Below are positions 1-7,828 of a stretch of 16,086 bases of DNA, in pieces. The position numbers and the translations under genes were made by a program. This DNA is from CAZMXS01 sp964570325 (lineage in GTDB: Bacteria; Verrucomicrobiota; Kiritimatiellia; CAIQIC01; CAZMXS01). Below the pieces are notes generated by a model. That model was not told the origin of the DNA. It saw only the letters and a list, made by a program, of their open reading frames with translations, and ran no database searches. The stretch covers positions 1 to 16,086 of the forward strand of contig CAZMXS010000090.1 of the NCBI GenBank assembly GCA_964570325.1, in the 5' to 3' direction. Each line of letters begins with the position of its first letter. The stretch's first letter is position 1.

Positions 1-1
1 G

Positions 2-28
2 GTAGTGTCTTGAATCTTCAGCAAAAAG
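2..28 (+). repeat. Left terminal inverted repeat of the IS256 element
   Basis: Read inward, this end matches the reverse complement of 1376-1402 at about two thirds of its positions, including GTGTC at 5-9 and TTCAGCAAA at 17-25. It lies just upstream of the transposase start. Confidence 0.7.
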
Positions 29-35
29 AGAGGTC

Positions 36-1386
36 ATGGTAATCCTCAGGGAAGTTAGTAACAACCCCAACACAGTAAGAGCCATGACCGGGAGGAAACG
101 TAACACGAGTGGCGTGGACTATAAAGCGTTGCTGGAGGGACAGCGGGCCTTTCTGAAGCCGTTGATTCAAGAGGTGTTGCAGCAGGTGATGGAAGCAGAG
201 ATGGCCGAGGCGATTGGGACCGAACGGCACGAACGGACGGGAGAGCGGCAGAGCTACCGGCGCGGGTATTACCGGCGCGGGCTGATAACTCGGGTCGGCA
301 GGCTGGAACTGCGCGTACCCCAGGACCGGCAGGGGCGGTTCTCGACGGATCTGTTCCAGCGATACCAGCGCAGCGAGCAGGCGTTGGTGACGGCCTTGGC
401 GGAGATGTACGTGCAGGGGGGTCTCGACGCGGAAGGTCAAGGCGGTGACCGAGGAGTTGTGCGGGCACGAGTTCAGTGCCAGCACGGTGAGCGAGATGAA
501 CAAGACTTTGGACGCGAAGTTGGATGCCTTTGCGAAGCGGCGGCTGGACGAGCCGGACCCCTATCTGATCCTGGATGCCCGCTACGAGAAGGTCCGCGAA
601 GGGGGCATCTTTCGAAGCCGGGCGGTGATGATCGCGGTGGCGGTGAACTGGGATGGCCGGCGGGAGGTGTTGGGGGTGGAACTAGCCAACCGGGAGTCGG
701 AGAGCAGTTGGCGGGACTTCTTGGTGTGGCTGCGGGAACGGGGGCTCAGCGGTGTGGAGTTCGTCGTCAGCGACGATCATGCGGGGCTCAAGCGGGCGAT
801 CCGGGAACTGCTACCCGCGGCGGCTTGGCCGCGCTGCTACGTGCATTTCCTGCGCAATGCGCTGGACTACCTGCCCCGCAAGGCACCGGACGACTGCCTG
901 ATGGAGTTGCGCTGGCTCTATGACCGTCAGAGCCTGGAGGAAGCCCGCCGGGATCTGGCGGCCTGGCTGAACAAGTGGCAGGGTAAGTACCCGAAGCTGT
1001 GCGACTGGGTGGAGGCGAACATCGAGGAGATACTGACGTTCTACCGGCTTCCCCGGCAGCACCACAAGCACTTGAAGTCAACGAACATGCTTGAGCGGCT
1101 GAACGAGGAACTCAAGCGCCGAACCCAGGTGGCGCGCATCTTCCCCAACGAGGAGAGCTGCCTGCGCCTGAGCCGGGCCCTCGCCGCCGAAATCCACGAG
1201 GATTGGATCGAGGCCACCCGGTACTTGAACATGGTCATTCTGAAGGAGCACAAGAAACAACTGATGTTACTGGGAGAGGGACGGACCGAAGAGGGCGCGG
1301 CGCCGATCTCCAGGGGGTACCCCCTGGAGATCCTTAGGAAAGAAACAACCATTCCCCTATGGATACCGGATCAATCAATTTGCTGA
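36..1386 (+). pseudogene. IS256-family transposase, split by a +1 frameshift
   Basis: This is a DDE (mutator-type) transposase that cuts and joins the IS ends. The N-terminal part reads from 36 (or ATG 84) to about 421. The rest reads in another frame, open from before 445 to 1386. Removing one G from the G6 run at 416-421 gives a continuous family-typical protein through EMYVQGVSTRKVKAVTEELC. Counting from the ATG at 445, the likely catalytic triad is D44 (LILDARYEKV), D110 (VVSDDHAGL) and E217 (STNMLERLNEELKRR), all intact. The total length of 420-450 residues is normal for IS256. The extra G may be a real inactivating mutation, a sequencing or assembly error in a homopolymer, or a slippage site. 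IS256 members are not normally known to need frameshifting, so I favour the first two. Confidence 0.85.
1305..1332. repeat. 28-bp perfect palindrome inside the transposase 3' end
   Basis: Positions 1305-1332 are a perfect inverted repeat with no spacer: GATCTCCAGGGGG, then TA, then the complement. It is part of the transposase reading frame, so both strands encode the same peptide, ISRGYPLEI. As RNA it would form a very stable hairpin about 50 bases before the transposase stop. No T run follows, so it is not a normal intrinsic terminator. Confidence 0.85.
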
Positions 1387-1402
1387 ACTTGACGGACACA
1401 AC
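1376..1402 (-). repeat. Right terminal inverted repeat of the IS256 element
   Basis: Its reverse complement matches the left end, with shared blocks GTGTC and TTCAGCAAA. The transposase stop codon (TGA, 1384-1386) lies inside this repeat. Immediately outside it, at 1403, the minus-strand IS4-like coding sequence begins, which fixes the insertion boundary to within a base or two. Confidence 0.7.
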
Positions 1403-1961
1403 TGTCAGCGAATACAGGCCGCAGAATTGCATCACCGGGAAGCCACAGCCGGGGCGCTGCCCGCTGGGATAGGGATAGTCCTGGCGATTAGCGGCCGTAT
1501 CGGGCAAGCGCACGCTGCTGGCATCCACGACCTTGATCGGCCGCGTCCAGCCCGCCACGCCCGGAGTGGACAAGCGGTCTGCGGCGGCGGCGGAAGCGTG
1601 CAGGGCTTGCTGCAGGCAGGTAAGCGGCAGGCGAGCAACCACTCGCCCGGCCCCAAGCGCTGGTGCTTTCGTCAATCGTGCGCCGCTCGGTTTCACAGAA
1701 AGCCTGAACCTGACGCACGACCGCCCGGCAGGCGGTCCGGGGTTGCAAAACCTGCCAGATAAAACACCAGAATACCCTCGACAGGAAGAAGATGCGCTTG
1801 CGCCGGCGTTTGCCGTCCGCCGGGGCCCGCAGGGCGCGCTCCGACAGCCATCCGCCGCACTGTGCTTCAATCTCGATGGGGGAGGGTTGCGGCCCCAGAA
1901 CCGTCGCCCGCCCGAGTGCCGCCAGTTTCCGACGCCAGACCGGGAAGTAAGGAGTGTTCAT
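1403..1961 (-). pseudogene. IS4-like transposase, 5' part only, frameshifted and interrupted
   Basis: A minus-strand reading starts at ATG 1961 (MNTPYFPVWRRKLAAL). It continues through VFWCFIWQVLQPRTACRAVVRQ and DESTSAW. At about 1650 the similarity jumps to another frame with VVARLPLTCLQ, then VVDASSVRLPDTAANRQDYP and GFPVMQFCGLYSL. The last block resembles the first catalytic aspartate region of IS4-type transposases (VDGTTVSMPDTPEN...YPQP). The reading stops at 1403, exactly where the IS256 element begins, so the C-terminal half, if still present, lies left of the window. Two independent lesions (a frameshift and an insertion) make it certainly non-functional here. The IS4 assignment rests on motif memory. 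Confidence 0.75.
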
Positions 1962-1963
1962 AG

Positions 1964-1981
1964 GGCGGTATACATACCGCC
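1964..1981. repeat. Short palindrome between the divergent IS4-like and DUF6788 genes
   Basis: GGCGGTAT and ATACCGCC are separated by two bases, just 2 bp upstream of the IS4-like transposase start and about 30 bp from the divergent gene at 2011. It could be an operator, a transposase binding site or a hairpin that limits transposase translation. The function is inferred from position only. Confidence 0.55.
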
Positions 1982-2010
1982 TTGTTGACCGGTAGGCTAC
2001 TCTTTTCCAT

Positions 2011-2346
2011 ATGAAACCGAAGCTCACCAAACTGCGCGCCGAATACGGCCGGCTGCAACGGAAACTGGCGGCGGTTGGCTGGATCAGTCACGGTTATGTG
2101 CAGGATCGCGGTCCGGGGGCGGGTGGGCCGTGTTACCAGTGGACCCGCAAGGAGCAGAAGAAGACCGTTTCGGTCGCTCGGTCCAGGGAACAGTACGCGG
2201 CGATGAAAGCCGCCATCGCGAACTGGCATCAGATCCAGCAAATCCTGGAGCGAATGGAACAGATATCGCGGTTGGTGATCTTTCGGACCCTACCCGATAC
2301 GCCTCGCCGCAAGCCATTAACGGATCGTGTATTAAGCCTTAACTAA
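2011..2346 (+). CDS. DUF6788-like small protein
   Basis: This 111-residue basic protein starts MKPKLTKLRAEYGRLQRKLA, has a central GYQ/CYQWTRK-like segment (CYQWTRKEQKKTVSVARSREQ) and ends RTLPDTPRRKPLTDRVLSL. I recognise this layout as the DUF6788 family, small proteins of unknown function common in PVC genomes and often found near transposase genes. The first 20 residues and residues 65-95 look helical and coiled-coil-like. The start at ATG 2011 has no clear Shine-Dalgarno sequence. It is divergent from the broken IS4-like transposase, with 49 bp between the two starts, so it may be a passenger or accessory gene of that element. The gene itself appears intact. Confidence 0.65.
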   Translation: MKPKLTKLRAEYGRLQRKLAAVGWISHGYVQDRGPGAGGPCYQWTRKEQKKTVSVARSREQYAAMKAAIANWHQIQQILERMEQISRLVIFRTLPDTPRRKPLTDRVLSLN

Positions 2347-2551
2347 GCGCCATTCCCCCATGACTCTTTACTTTTGAGGCAACAAGCCCTGCGCCTGCGC
2401 CCGTTTGTCTGCGGCTTAACAATCAGAAGGTGATCTTGGCAGGCGCGACAATAGGAGGATGCGAGGATGCGTAATGTCTGAGATTGGGCGTGCAAAATTG
2501 TGGTAATTGCATAAAGTTTGAGCTTTGTCGTGTAAATCTAGAGGACGATGC

Positions 2552-5500
2552 GTGATAAAGATCCTGAATGCCACCACCGGAAGTCTCCCGATCCTTGTAC
2601 AATCTGCCTTGGCGTGCTGGCTGCTGGCGGGTGGCGGCCTGATGTCGGCGCGGGCGCAGGCGGTCGCGACGGAGCCGTTCGATTATGAAGTGACGCGCTG
2701 GGACACCAATGTCCCCGGCTTCTTCGACGGCGGCACGGGATGGGGGACGAACACCTGGCAGGTGGACCTGACGCAGCAGCCGGGGCATCCGGTGCCCAAG
2801 GCGGCGATCTTCGGCACGAACGACTACGAAACCTATGAGCCGCAAACCGCATATGCCTGGGGGCATGGTGGCCGGCTCTACCGCGATTTGGGGCAGGCGC
2901 TCGATACGTCGCCGGGCGCGAAGTACTACTTCTGCCTGGACATGTACACGCCGGAAACCGCCAACACCCATGTGTCGGGCACGTTGGGCGGTTTTGGCAT
3001 TTCCATTGAGTCGCAGGCGGCCAAGCCGGGCGAACTGATCACCTACACCCCGGTCAACAGCACTTGGAATGAGCCCAAGCCGGTGGAGCTAACGGGGCTT
3101 TACGGCAAGTGGCACCGCATGACGGCGGAAATAGAGTTTTACGCGACGGGTTCGACGATGCGGGCCTGGATTGACGCCTCGCGGGAGACGGACCCGCACG
3201 AGGTGCTCGCCTCCACCTGCACCACGTTCACGGCGGCGCGCTTCTATATCGCGCACTGGGGCGACAGCGGGTATGCGCTAACGGACAACATCATCATCGG
3301 CACGAACTTTTCCCAGGTGGCGCTGCCATTAGCGGTGCTTGGAACCAACGGGATGATGATCACCAGCGGCGAGGCGCCCACGCCGGCCAAAGGCACGCGG
3401 TTTCCCATGCTGCTGGTCAACTATGCGTGGACCAACGTTTTTTCCATCACGAATTCCGGGGCGGAGCCCATCGCGCTGACGGCTTGGGCGACGAACGGCG
3501 CGGGGGCCGGATCCTTCACCGCGCGCGACCTGCCGACGAACGTGGCGCCGGGAACAGCCGGCAATTTCTCCGTGGTTTTCCATCCGACGAACGCAGGCAG
3601 TTTCGCGGCCGCGCTGACGTTCAGCAACAACGCGGCGATCGCCACGCGCATAATCAACCTGGCCGGCGCCAGCGCGGCCTGTTTTGTTGTGCCGAGCAAC
3701 GGACCGTATGCGGGCGGGTACGAAGTCGCGATCTGGCACGGGTATGGCAGTGCTTTCACCAACGTGATCGTGGGCGCGGCGGCGGGGGTGGCGCCGACCG
3801 AGGCCGCCGCGGATCATGTGACCTTCGTCATGCCCACGGCCCTGGCCGCGGGACCGATGAACATCGTCCTGCAGCGCGCGAGCGACACCGATGTGACGCT
3901 GAGCAATGCCTTCACCTATGCGCCGGCATGGTTCATCGTGGCGCCGAGCAACGGTCCGTACGCAGGCGGAACCGCGGTGACGGTCACGCACGGGCTGAAC
4001 AGCGTCGTCACCAACGTGCTCGTGGGTGGCGTGGCTGTCGCGCCGGACTCGGCGACCGCCACCAACTTCGTCCTCACGATGCCGGCGGGAGCCGCGGCGG
4101 GGGCGGTGAACTTCGTGCTGCAACGCGCCGGCTTTGCCGATTTCACAGTCGTCAATGCCTACACCTACAACCCCGCGGGTTTCATCGGCTATAGCGATCC
4201 CGGCGCCTGGGTGGACGTGCCCGGCCTGCCGGAGGCCCGGTTCCATCATGCGGCGGCAACGTTGAGTAACCGAATTTACGCCATCGGCGGGTATGACGAG
4301 TATAGCTCGGCCCGCGATACGGTGTATGCCTTCGACGGAACCAACTGGACGGTTGAAACGGCGTTGCCGGGCGCCATGGCCGAGATCAGCGCGTGCGGCG
4401 ATGGCACGAACATCTGGCTGTCCGGCAACTCCGCCACCGCATTGCTGCGGTTTGACGGAACCTCGTGGACAACCGCCGCCACGCTGTCCGATGCGCGCCG
4501 TTGGCCATTGATGACACTGCGCAGCAACCGTCTGGTGGTGGTGTCAGGCGGCGTGACGAATATGACGGAATACGATGGCGCCAGTTTGGCGGAGTTGGCG
4601 GGCTTACCCGGCGGGTTTGACTTGTTTGGCGGCGGGGGCGGGGTGTTCGGGGAATTGCTGTTTGCCGCCGGGGGCGGGTTTGCCGTCGCGGCCGCGACCA
4701 ATGCCTGGCGTTATGACGGTTCTTCATGGTCGGCCATCGCCGGGCTTCCCGCTGCAAGGTATTACATGGCCACGGCGGTGTGGCGCGATAGAATCTATGC
4801 GCTGGGCGGCTTGAATTATGCCGATGTAGCCGAGAGCACGGTCTATTGCTTTGACGGCACGAACTGGACCTCGGCGGCGGCGTTGCCCCAGCGCATCTCG
4901 TCCGGCGCGGCGGCCGTTCTGAATGACGCGCTCTACCACCTTGGCGGCATGTCCGACGACTTGGGCATGGCGCTGACCAACGTGTTCAAATACGTGCCGG
5001 GGCTGGACCACACGGGTGTCGTCCCCGCCTTTGGCGACATGTCCGGCGGCTATCCGGTGACGATCCGTGGAATCAACCTGTGCAACGGCAGCGACGCGAC
5101 GAATGTGACAATCTGCGGCGTGAGCGCGCAGGAAATCGTCAGCCAGAACGCCACGCAGATCGTCGTGCTGGCGGGCGCGTCGCCCGGGATGACTAACGGC
5201 GATGTGGTGGTGTATTCCGCATCCTATGGCGCGACGCTACGCGGCAACGCCTTCACGTATATTTCTCTCTCGCCGTGGCATGGCCCGTATGCGGGCGGCA
5301 ACACGGTGACGCTCACCAACATCACGGCAATCGGCGACGGCGGCGACATTACCAACGTGCGGGTCGGCGGCGTCACGGCTACCGTGGACGGCCAGGGCAC
5401 AAACTGGGTCCGATTCGTTCTGGGCGCCGCCACGCACGCGGGCCGCGCGGACATTGTCGTGCAATCCGCCAGCGTCGGCGAAACCGTTTTCACGGAGTCC

Positions 5501-7501
5501 TACACCTACAATCCGCCGGGCGCGATCGGTTGGCGGGATCCGGACGGGGCGTGGGAGCCGACGGTTCCACTGCCGTACCGCGTCATCCGGGCGCCCCTCG
5601 TGAACTACAGCAACGCATTGTATGTCATCGGCGGACGCACCGCGCTCGCCAGCGGGACCATCTACACGAACGTCTGCCGCTTCGACGGCACGAACTGGAT
5701 GTCGGTGGCGGGCCTGCCAGTAGCGGCGATGAACCTTGGCGCGGCGGCGTGGGACGGCGCGATTTACGCCGCGGGCAACAATGCCACCGCCGTGTATCGC
5801 TACGACGGCGCGGCATGGGCGACCGTGGCGGCGCTGCCGGCCGCGCGCCGGAATCCGCTGGTGTGTGTGTTCGGCAATCGGCTGCATGTGCTGGGCGGCG
5901 GCACCTACACCAACGTGTTCGTATACGACGGCACCAATTGGAGCGAGACCGTCGGGCTGCCGGTCGAGTCGGACTGGACAGCGCCCGCCGGAGGGGTATT
6001 GGGCGGTTATCTCTACATCGCCGGGGCGTACGACGCCACCAACGCCTGGCGCTTCGACGGCGCAGCATGGACCGCCGCGCCGGGCATGGCGGCGACTCGC
6101 GGCTGGCTGGCCGCGGCGGAAACACCGGATCGCCTGTATGCGGTCGGCGGCCTCGTGAACTACAATCCAACGCAGGCGACCGATTATTTTGACGGCACGA
6201 ACTGGCTCAATGGATCAGGTTTGCCGTATTCCACTTATCCTTATTCCGGCGCATCCGCGTTGAACGGTGCGCTCTATATCGTCGGCGGCGCCCGCAGCAA
6301 TGTCCTGCGCATGGCGCTGGGCGAGACGCATTTCGGCGTGCTCCCGTTGTGCGGCGCGCAGACCGGCGGCTACGAAGTGGTTATCGGCGGGAATAACCTG
6401 TGCGATCCGTCGGATCCGCTGGATTTGACGAATGTGACCCTGTGCGGCGTGAGCGCCGCCATCCAGCCCGGCTGGTCCGCCACGCAGATTGTGGTCGTGG
6501 CCGGCGCGGGCGCGGCGGGCCTCGGTGATGTGCGGGTCTTTTCGACCGGCTTCGGCGAAACGGCCAAGAGCAACGCCTTCGAGTATCTCGCAGCTCCCGC
6601 CACGCTCGCGATCCGGTCGCTCCACGGCGACGGCACGCCGCCCGTGGGCCTGTATACGAACGCCATCGGCGCGGTCCTGACCAACGTCATGAGCGCGGCC
6701 GACAGTCAGGGCGCGACGCAGTACATCTGCGCGGGCTGGGCGATGAGCGGCAACGACCCCGTGAGCGGCGCGGGCACGCAGGTGGTGATGACGGTAACGA
6801 ACGACGCGGTGCTGACGTGGCGGTGGACGACGAACTACTGGCTGAACCCGACGGCGGGGCCGCACGGGACGGTGGACCGAACCGGTGGCTGGTTCACCAA
6901 TGGAGAGTTGGTGTCGGTCGGCGCGACGCCGGACGCGTACTACCACTTCACGAACTGGACGGGCGACGTGGCGTCGTTCGCCAATCCGATCGAAGTGCTG
7001 ATGGACGGCGCAAAGGCGCTGATGGCGCACTTCGCGGAGAATCGGACGGCGAACACGGGCACGCCGGAGTGGTGGCTGGCGCGGTACGGCTTCACGACGA
7101 ACTTCGAGGAAGCGGCGGCGGGCGACCAGGACGGCGATCGGGTGCCGACGTGGGAAGAGGAGATCGCGGACACGAACCCGACGAACCCGGCATCGTATTT
7201 TCACGGCGATGGGCCGGCGATGGTGTATGGGACAGACTGCTGGGAGCGGGTCTACACCAACTGGCGGCAGGGCAATGTGGTGATGACCCAGACGATCTGC
7301 AACGAGCTGGGCTACGCGCTGAACTGGCAAGCCAGTTCCGGCCGGCTGTATGGGATCGAGGGCGAGAGCCGGCTGCCGCACAGCCAAGTTTGGCTGTCGC
7401 TGACAAATTACATGTCGCCGGGTGTGACGAATGCGGTGTACTTCATTCCACTGGACCAGCAGATCAGGATGCTCCGGCTTAAGGTTGGTAAGCAGGAATA
7501 A
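2552..7501 (+). CDS. Giant secreted Kelch/TIG repeat protein
   Basis: This 1649-residue exported protein probably works at the cell surface or outside the cell. GTG 2552 is chosen as start because GAGG lies 7 bp before it. Residues 1-37 form a signal peptide ending ARAQA. Rough domain order: LamG-like (40-265); Hydin/ASPM-like beta domain (290-375); TIG 1 and 2, both with SNGPYAGG (377-545); Kelch propeller 1, six blades with F/YDGTxW motifs (547-817); TIG 3 and 4 (820-990); Kelch propeller 2, six blades (990-1257); TIG 5 (1258-1346); a domain with FTNWTGD like InlB-type bacterial repeats (about 1350-1500); an acidic calcium-binding-like DQDGDRVPTWEEE segment (about 1527-1540); and a C-terminal beta region. 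No catalytic motif is evident, so binding to carbohydrate or protein is the most I would infer. It stands alone, with 205 bp of non-coding DNA before it. Function and ligand are unknown. Confidence 0.88.
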   Translation: MIKILNATTGSLPILVQSALACWLLAGGGLMSARAQAVATEPFDYEVTRWDTNVPGFFDGGTGWGTNTWQVDLTQQPGHPVPKAAIFGTNDYETYEPQTAYAWGHGGRLYRDLGQALDTSPGAKYYFCLDMYTPETANTHVSGTLGGFGISIESQAAKPGELITYTPVNSTWNEPKPVELTGLYGKWHRMTAEIEFYATGSTMRAWIDASRETDPHEVLASTCTTFTAARFYIAHWGDSGYALTDNIIIGTNFSQVALPLAVLGTNGMMITSGEAPTPAKGTRFPMLLVNYAWTNVFSITNSGAEPIALTAWATNGAGAGSFTARDLPTNVAPGTAGNFSVVFHPTNAGSFAAALTFSNNAAIATRIINLAGASAACFVVPSNGPYAGGYEVAIWHGYGSAFTNVIVGAAAGVAPTEAAADHVTFVMPTALAAGPMNIVLQRASDTDVTLSNAFTYAPAWFIVAPSNGPYAGGTAVTVTHGLNSVVTNVLVGGVAVAPDSATATNFVLTMPAGAAAGAVNFVLQRAGFADFTVVNAYTYNPAGFIGYSDPGAWVDVPGLPEARFHHAAATLSNRIYAIGGYDEYSSARDTVYAFDGTNWTVETALPGAMAEISACGDGTNIWLSGNSATALLRFDGTSWTTAATLSDARRWPLMTLRSNRLVVVSGGVTNMTEYDGASLAELAGLPGGFDLFGGGGGVFGELLFAAGGGFAVAAATNAWRYDGSSWSAIAGLPAARYYMATAVWRDRIYALGGLNYADVAESTVYCFDGTNWTSAAALPQRISSGAAAVLNDALYHLGGMSDDLGMALTNVFKYVPGLDHTGVVPAFGDMSGGYPVTIRGINLCNGSDATNVTICGVSAQEIVSQNATQIVVLAGASPGMTNGDVVVYSASYGATLRGNAFTYISLSPWHGPYAGGNTVTLTNITAIGDGGDITNVRVGGVTATVDGQGTNWVRFVLGAATHAGRADIVVQSASVGETVFTESYTYNPPGAIGWRDPDGAWEPTVPLPYRVIRAPLVNYSNALYVIGGRTALASGTIYTNVCRFDGTNWMSVAGLPVAAMNLGAAAWDGAIYAAGNNATAVYRYDGAAWATVAALPAARRNPLVCVFGNRLHVLGGGTYTNVFVYDGTNWSETVGLPVESDWTAPAGGVLGGYLYIAGAYDATNAWRFDGAAWTAAPGMAATRGWLAAAETPDRLYAVGGLVNYNPTQATDYFDGTNWLNGSGLPYSTYPYSGASALNGALYIVGGARSNVLRMALGETHFGVLPLCGAQTGGYEVVIGGNNLCDPSDPLDLTNVTLCGVSAAIQPGWSATQIVVVAGAGAAGLGDVRVFSTGFGETAKSNAFEYLAAPATLAIRSLHGDGTPPVGLYTNAIGAVLTNVMSAADSQGATQYICAGWAMSGNDPVSGAGTQVVMTVTNDAVLTWRWTTNYWLNPTAGPHGTVDRTGGWFTNGELVSVGATPDAYYHFTNWTGDVASFANPIEVLMDGAKALMAHFAENRTANTGTPEWWLARYGFTTNFEEAAAGDQDGDRVPTWEEEIADTNPTNPASYFHGDGPAMVYGTDCWERVYTNWRQGNVVMTQTICNELGYALNWQASSGRLYGIEGESRLPHSQVWLSLTNYMSPGVTNAVYFIPLDQQIRMLRLKVGKQE

Positions 7502-7651
7502 CACCACCCCACCCCTGCAAATAGGCCACATGGATAGGCCACCCGCGAAAAAGAGGCGGACCGATGGAATTTCATCAGGCGAGCACTGGAAAACCGACAA
7601 CGTTGAGCAAACGCCCGTAAACAGGGGGGCGGAATATCGGCAATCCACTTG

Positions 7652-7676
7652 GAAAAACCGCCAAAAAAACTGGCGG
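7652..7676 (-). terminator. Intrinsic terminator after the tRNA-Asp 3' end
   Basis: On the minus strand CCGCCA (7676-7671) pairs with TGGCGG (7663-7658) across a T-rich loop, and a run of five T follows (7657-7653). The 5' arm includes the encoded CCA end of the tRNA. This fits a terminator for the original tRNA-Asp gene. Confidence 0.6.
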
Positions 7677-7721
7677 GGACGACGGGACTCGAACCCGCAA
7701 CACCCAGATCGACAATCTGAA
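7671..7721 (-). tRNA. 3' half of tRNA-Asp(GUC); left attachment site (attL)
   Basis: On the minus strand I read an anticodon arm (TCAGA, loop TTGTCGA, TCTGG; anticodon GTC), variable loop GTGTT, T arm (GCGGG, TTCGAGT, CCCGT), acceptor 3' strand CGTCCCC, discriminator G and encoded CCA at 7673-7671. G73 and the T arm match bacterial tRNA-Asp. The D arm and 5' acceptor strand are absent to the right, where the integrase promoter begins. A tRNA 3' half directly beside a tyrosine integrase is the classic mark of integration at a tRNA gene: the chromosomal 3' half is left at one end and a restored full tRNA stands at the other. The exact crossover point is not determined; the anticodon or T loop is usual. 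Confidence 0.8.
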
Positions 7722-7751
7722 GCATAATCAATGTTTACAGTATGTTTATCG

Positions 7752-7780
7752 TTGACTGTCCCATATTGTCCCCGTATCTT
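7752..7780 (+). promoter_or_regulatory. Sigma-70-type promoter of the integrase
   Basis: TTGACT (7752-7757) is followed by 17 bp and then TATCTT (7775-7780), close to the consensus -35 and -10 with ideal spacing. Transcription would start near 7787, giving a leader of about 40 bases before the ATG at 7827. Confidence 0.6.
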
Positions 7781-7828
7781 TCCACCTAGATGCACAAAGA
7801 TGCACAAAGCTGAAGGGGGCGACAATAT
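7763..7828. promoter_or_regulatory. Inverted repeat linking promoter spacer and integrase start
   Basis: ATATTGTC at 7763-7770, inside the promoter spacer, is exactly inverted as GACAATAT at 7821-7828, which overlaps the ATG. The pair spans the promoter and leader. It could be two half-sites of a looping repressor. It probably does not act as an mRNA hairpin, since the first arm lies upstream of the predicted transcription start. Confidence 0.4.
7789..7808 (+). repeat. Tandem 10-bp repeat GATGCACAAA before the integrase
   Basis: GATGCACAAA occurs twice without a gap (7789-7798 and 7799-7808), at or just after the predicted transcription start. Direct repeats near the attachment site and integrase promoter suggest arm-type integrase or excisionase binding sites, or an operator for self-repression. 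Confidence 0.6.

Larger units (their letters stand above)
2..1402 (+). mobile_element. IS256-family insertion sequence, complete
   Basis: The element is bounded by imperfect inverted repeats at 2-28 and 1376-1402. Both ends share GTGTC near the tip and TTCAGCAAA further in. Between them lies one transposase gene, which is the usual IS256 layout. The element sits inside an IS4-like transposase gene whose reading stops abruptly at 1403. The target-site duplication (8-9 bp in this family) cannot be checked because the left flank lies outside the window. Confidence 0.85.

Noticed and set aside
3329..4249. Minus-strand frame of 306 codons
   Set aside because: Antisense shadow of the TIG-coding region, without a start signal or recognisable motif.
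7431..7727. Plus-strand frame ending RGRRDSNPQHPDRQSEA, and minus-strand frame with DLGVAGSSPVVPA
   Set aside because: Both peptides are well-known false translations of tRNA genes. They confirmed the tRNA fragment rather than a protein.
7671..7773. A possible intact tRNA using GGGGACA at 7773-7767 (minus) as the 5' acceptor strand
   Set aside because: It would be 103 bases long, has no D arm, and leaves a mismatch in the acceptor stem. The resemblance is probably chance.
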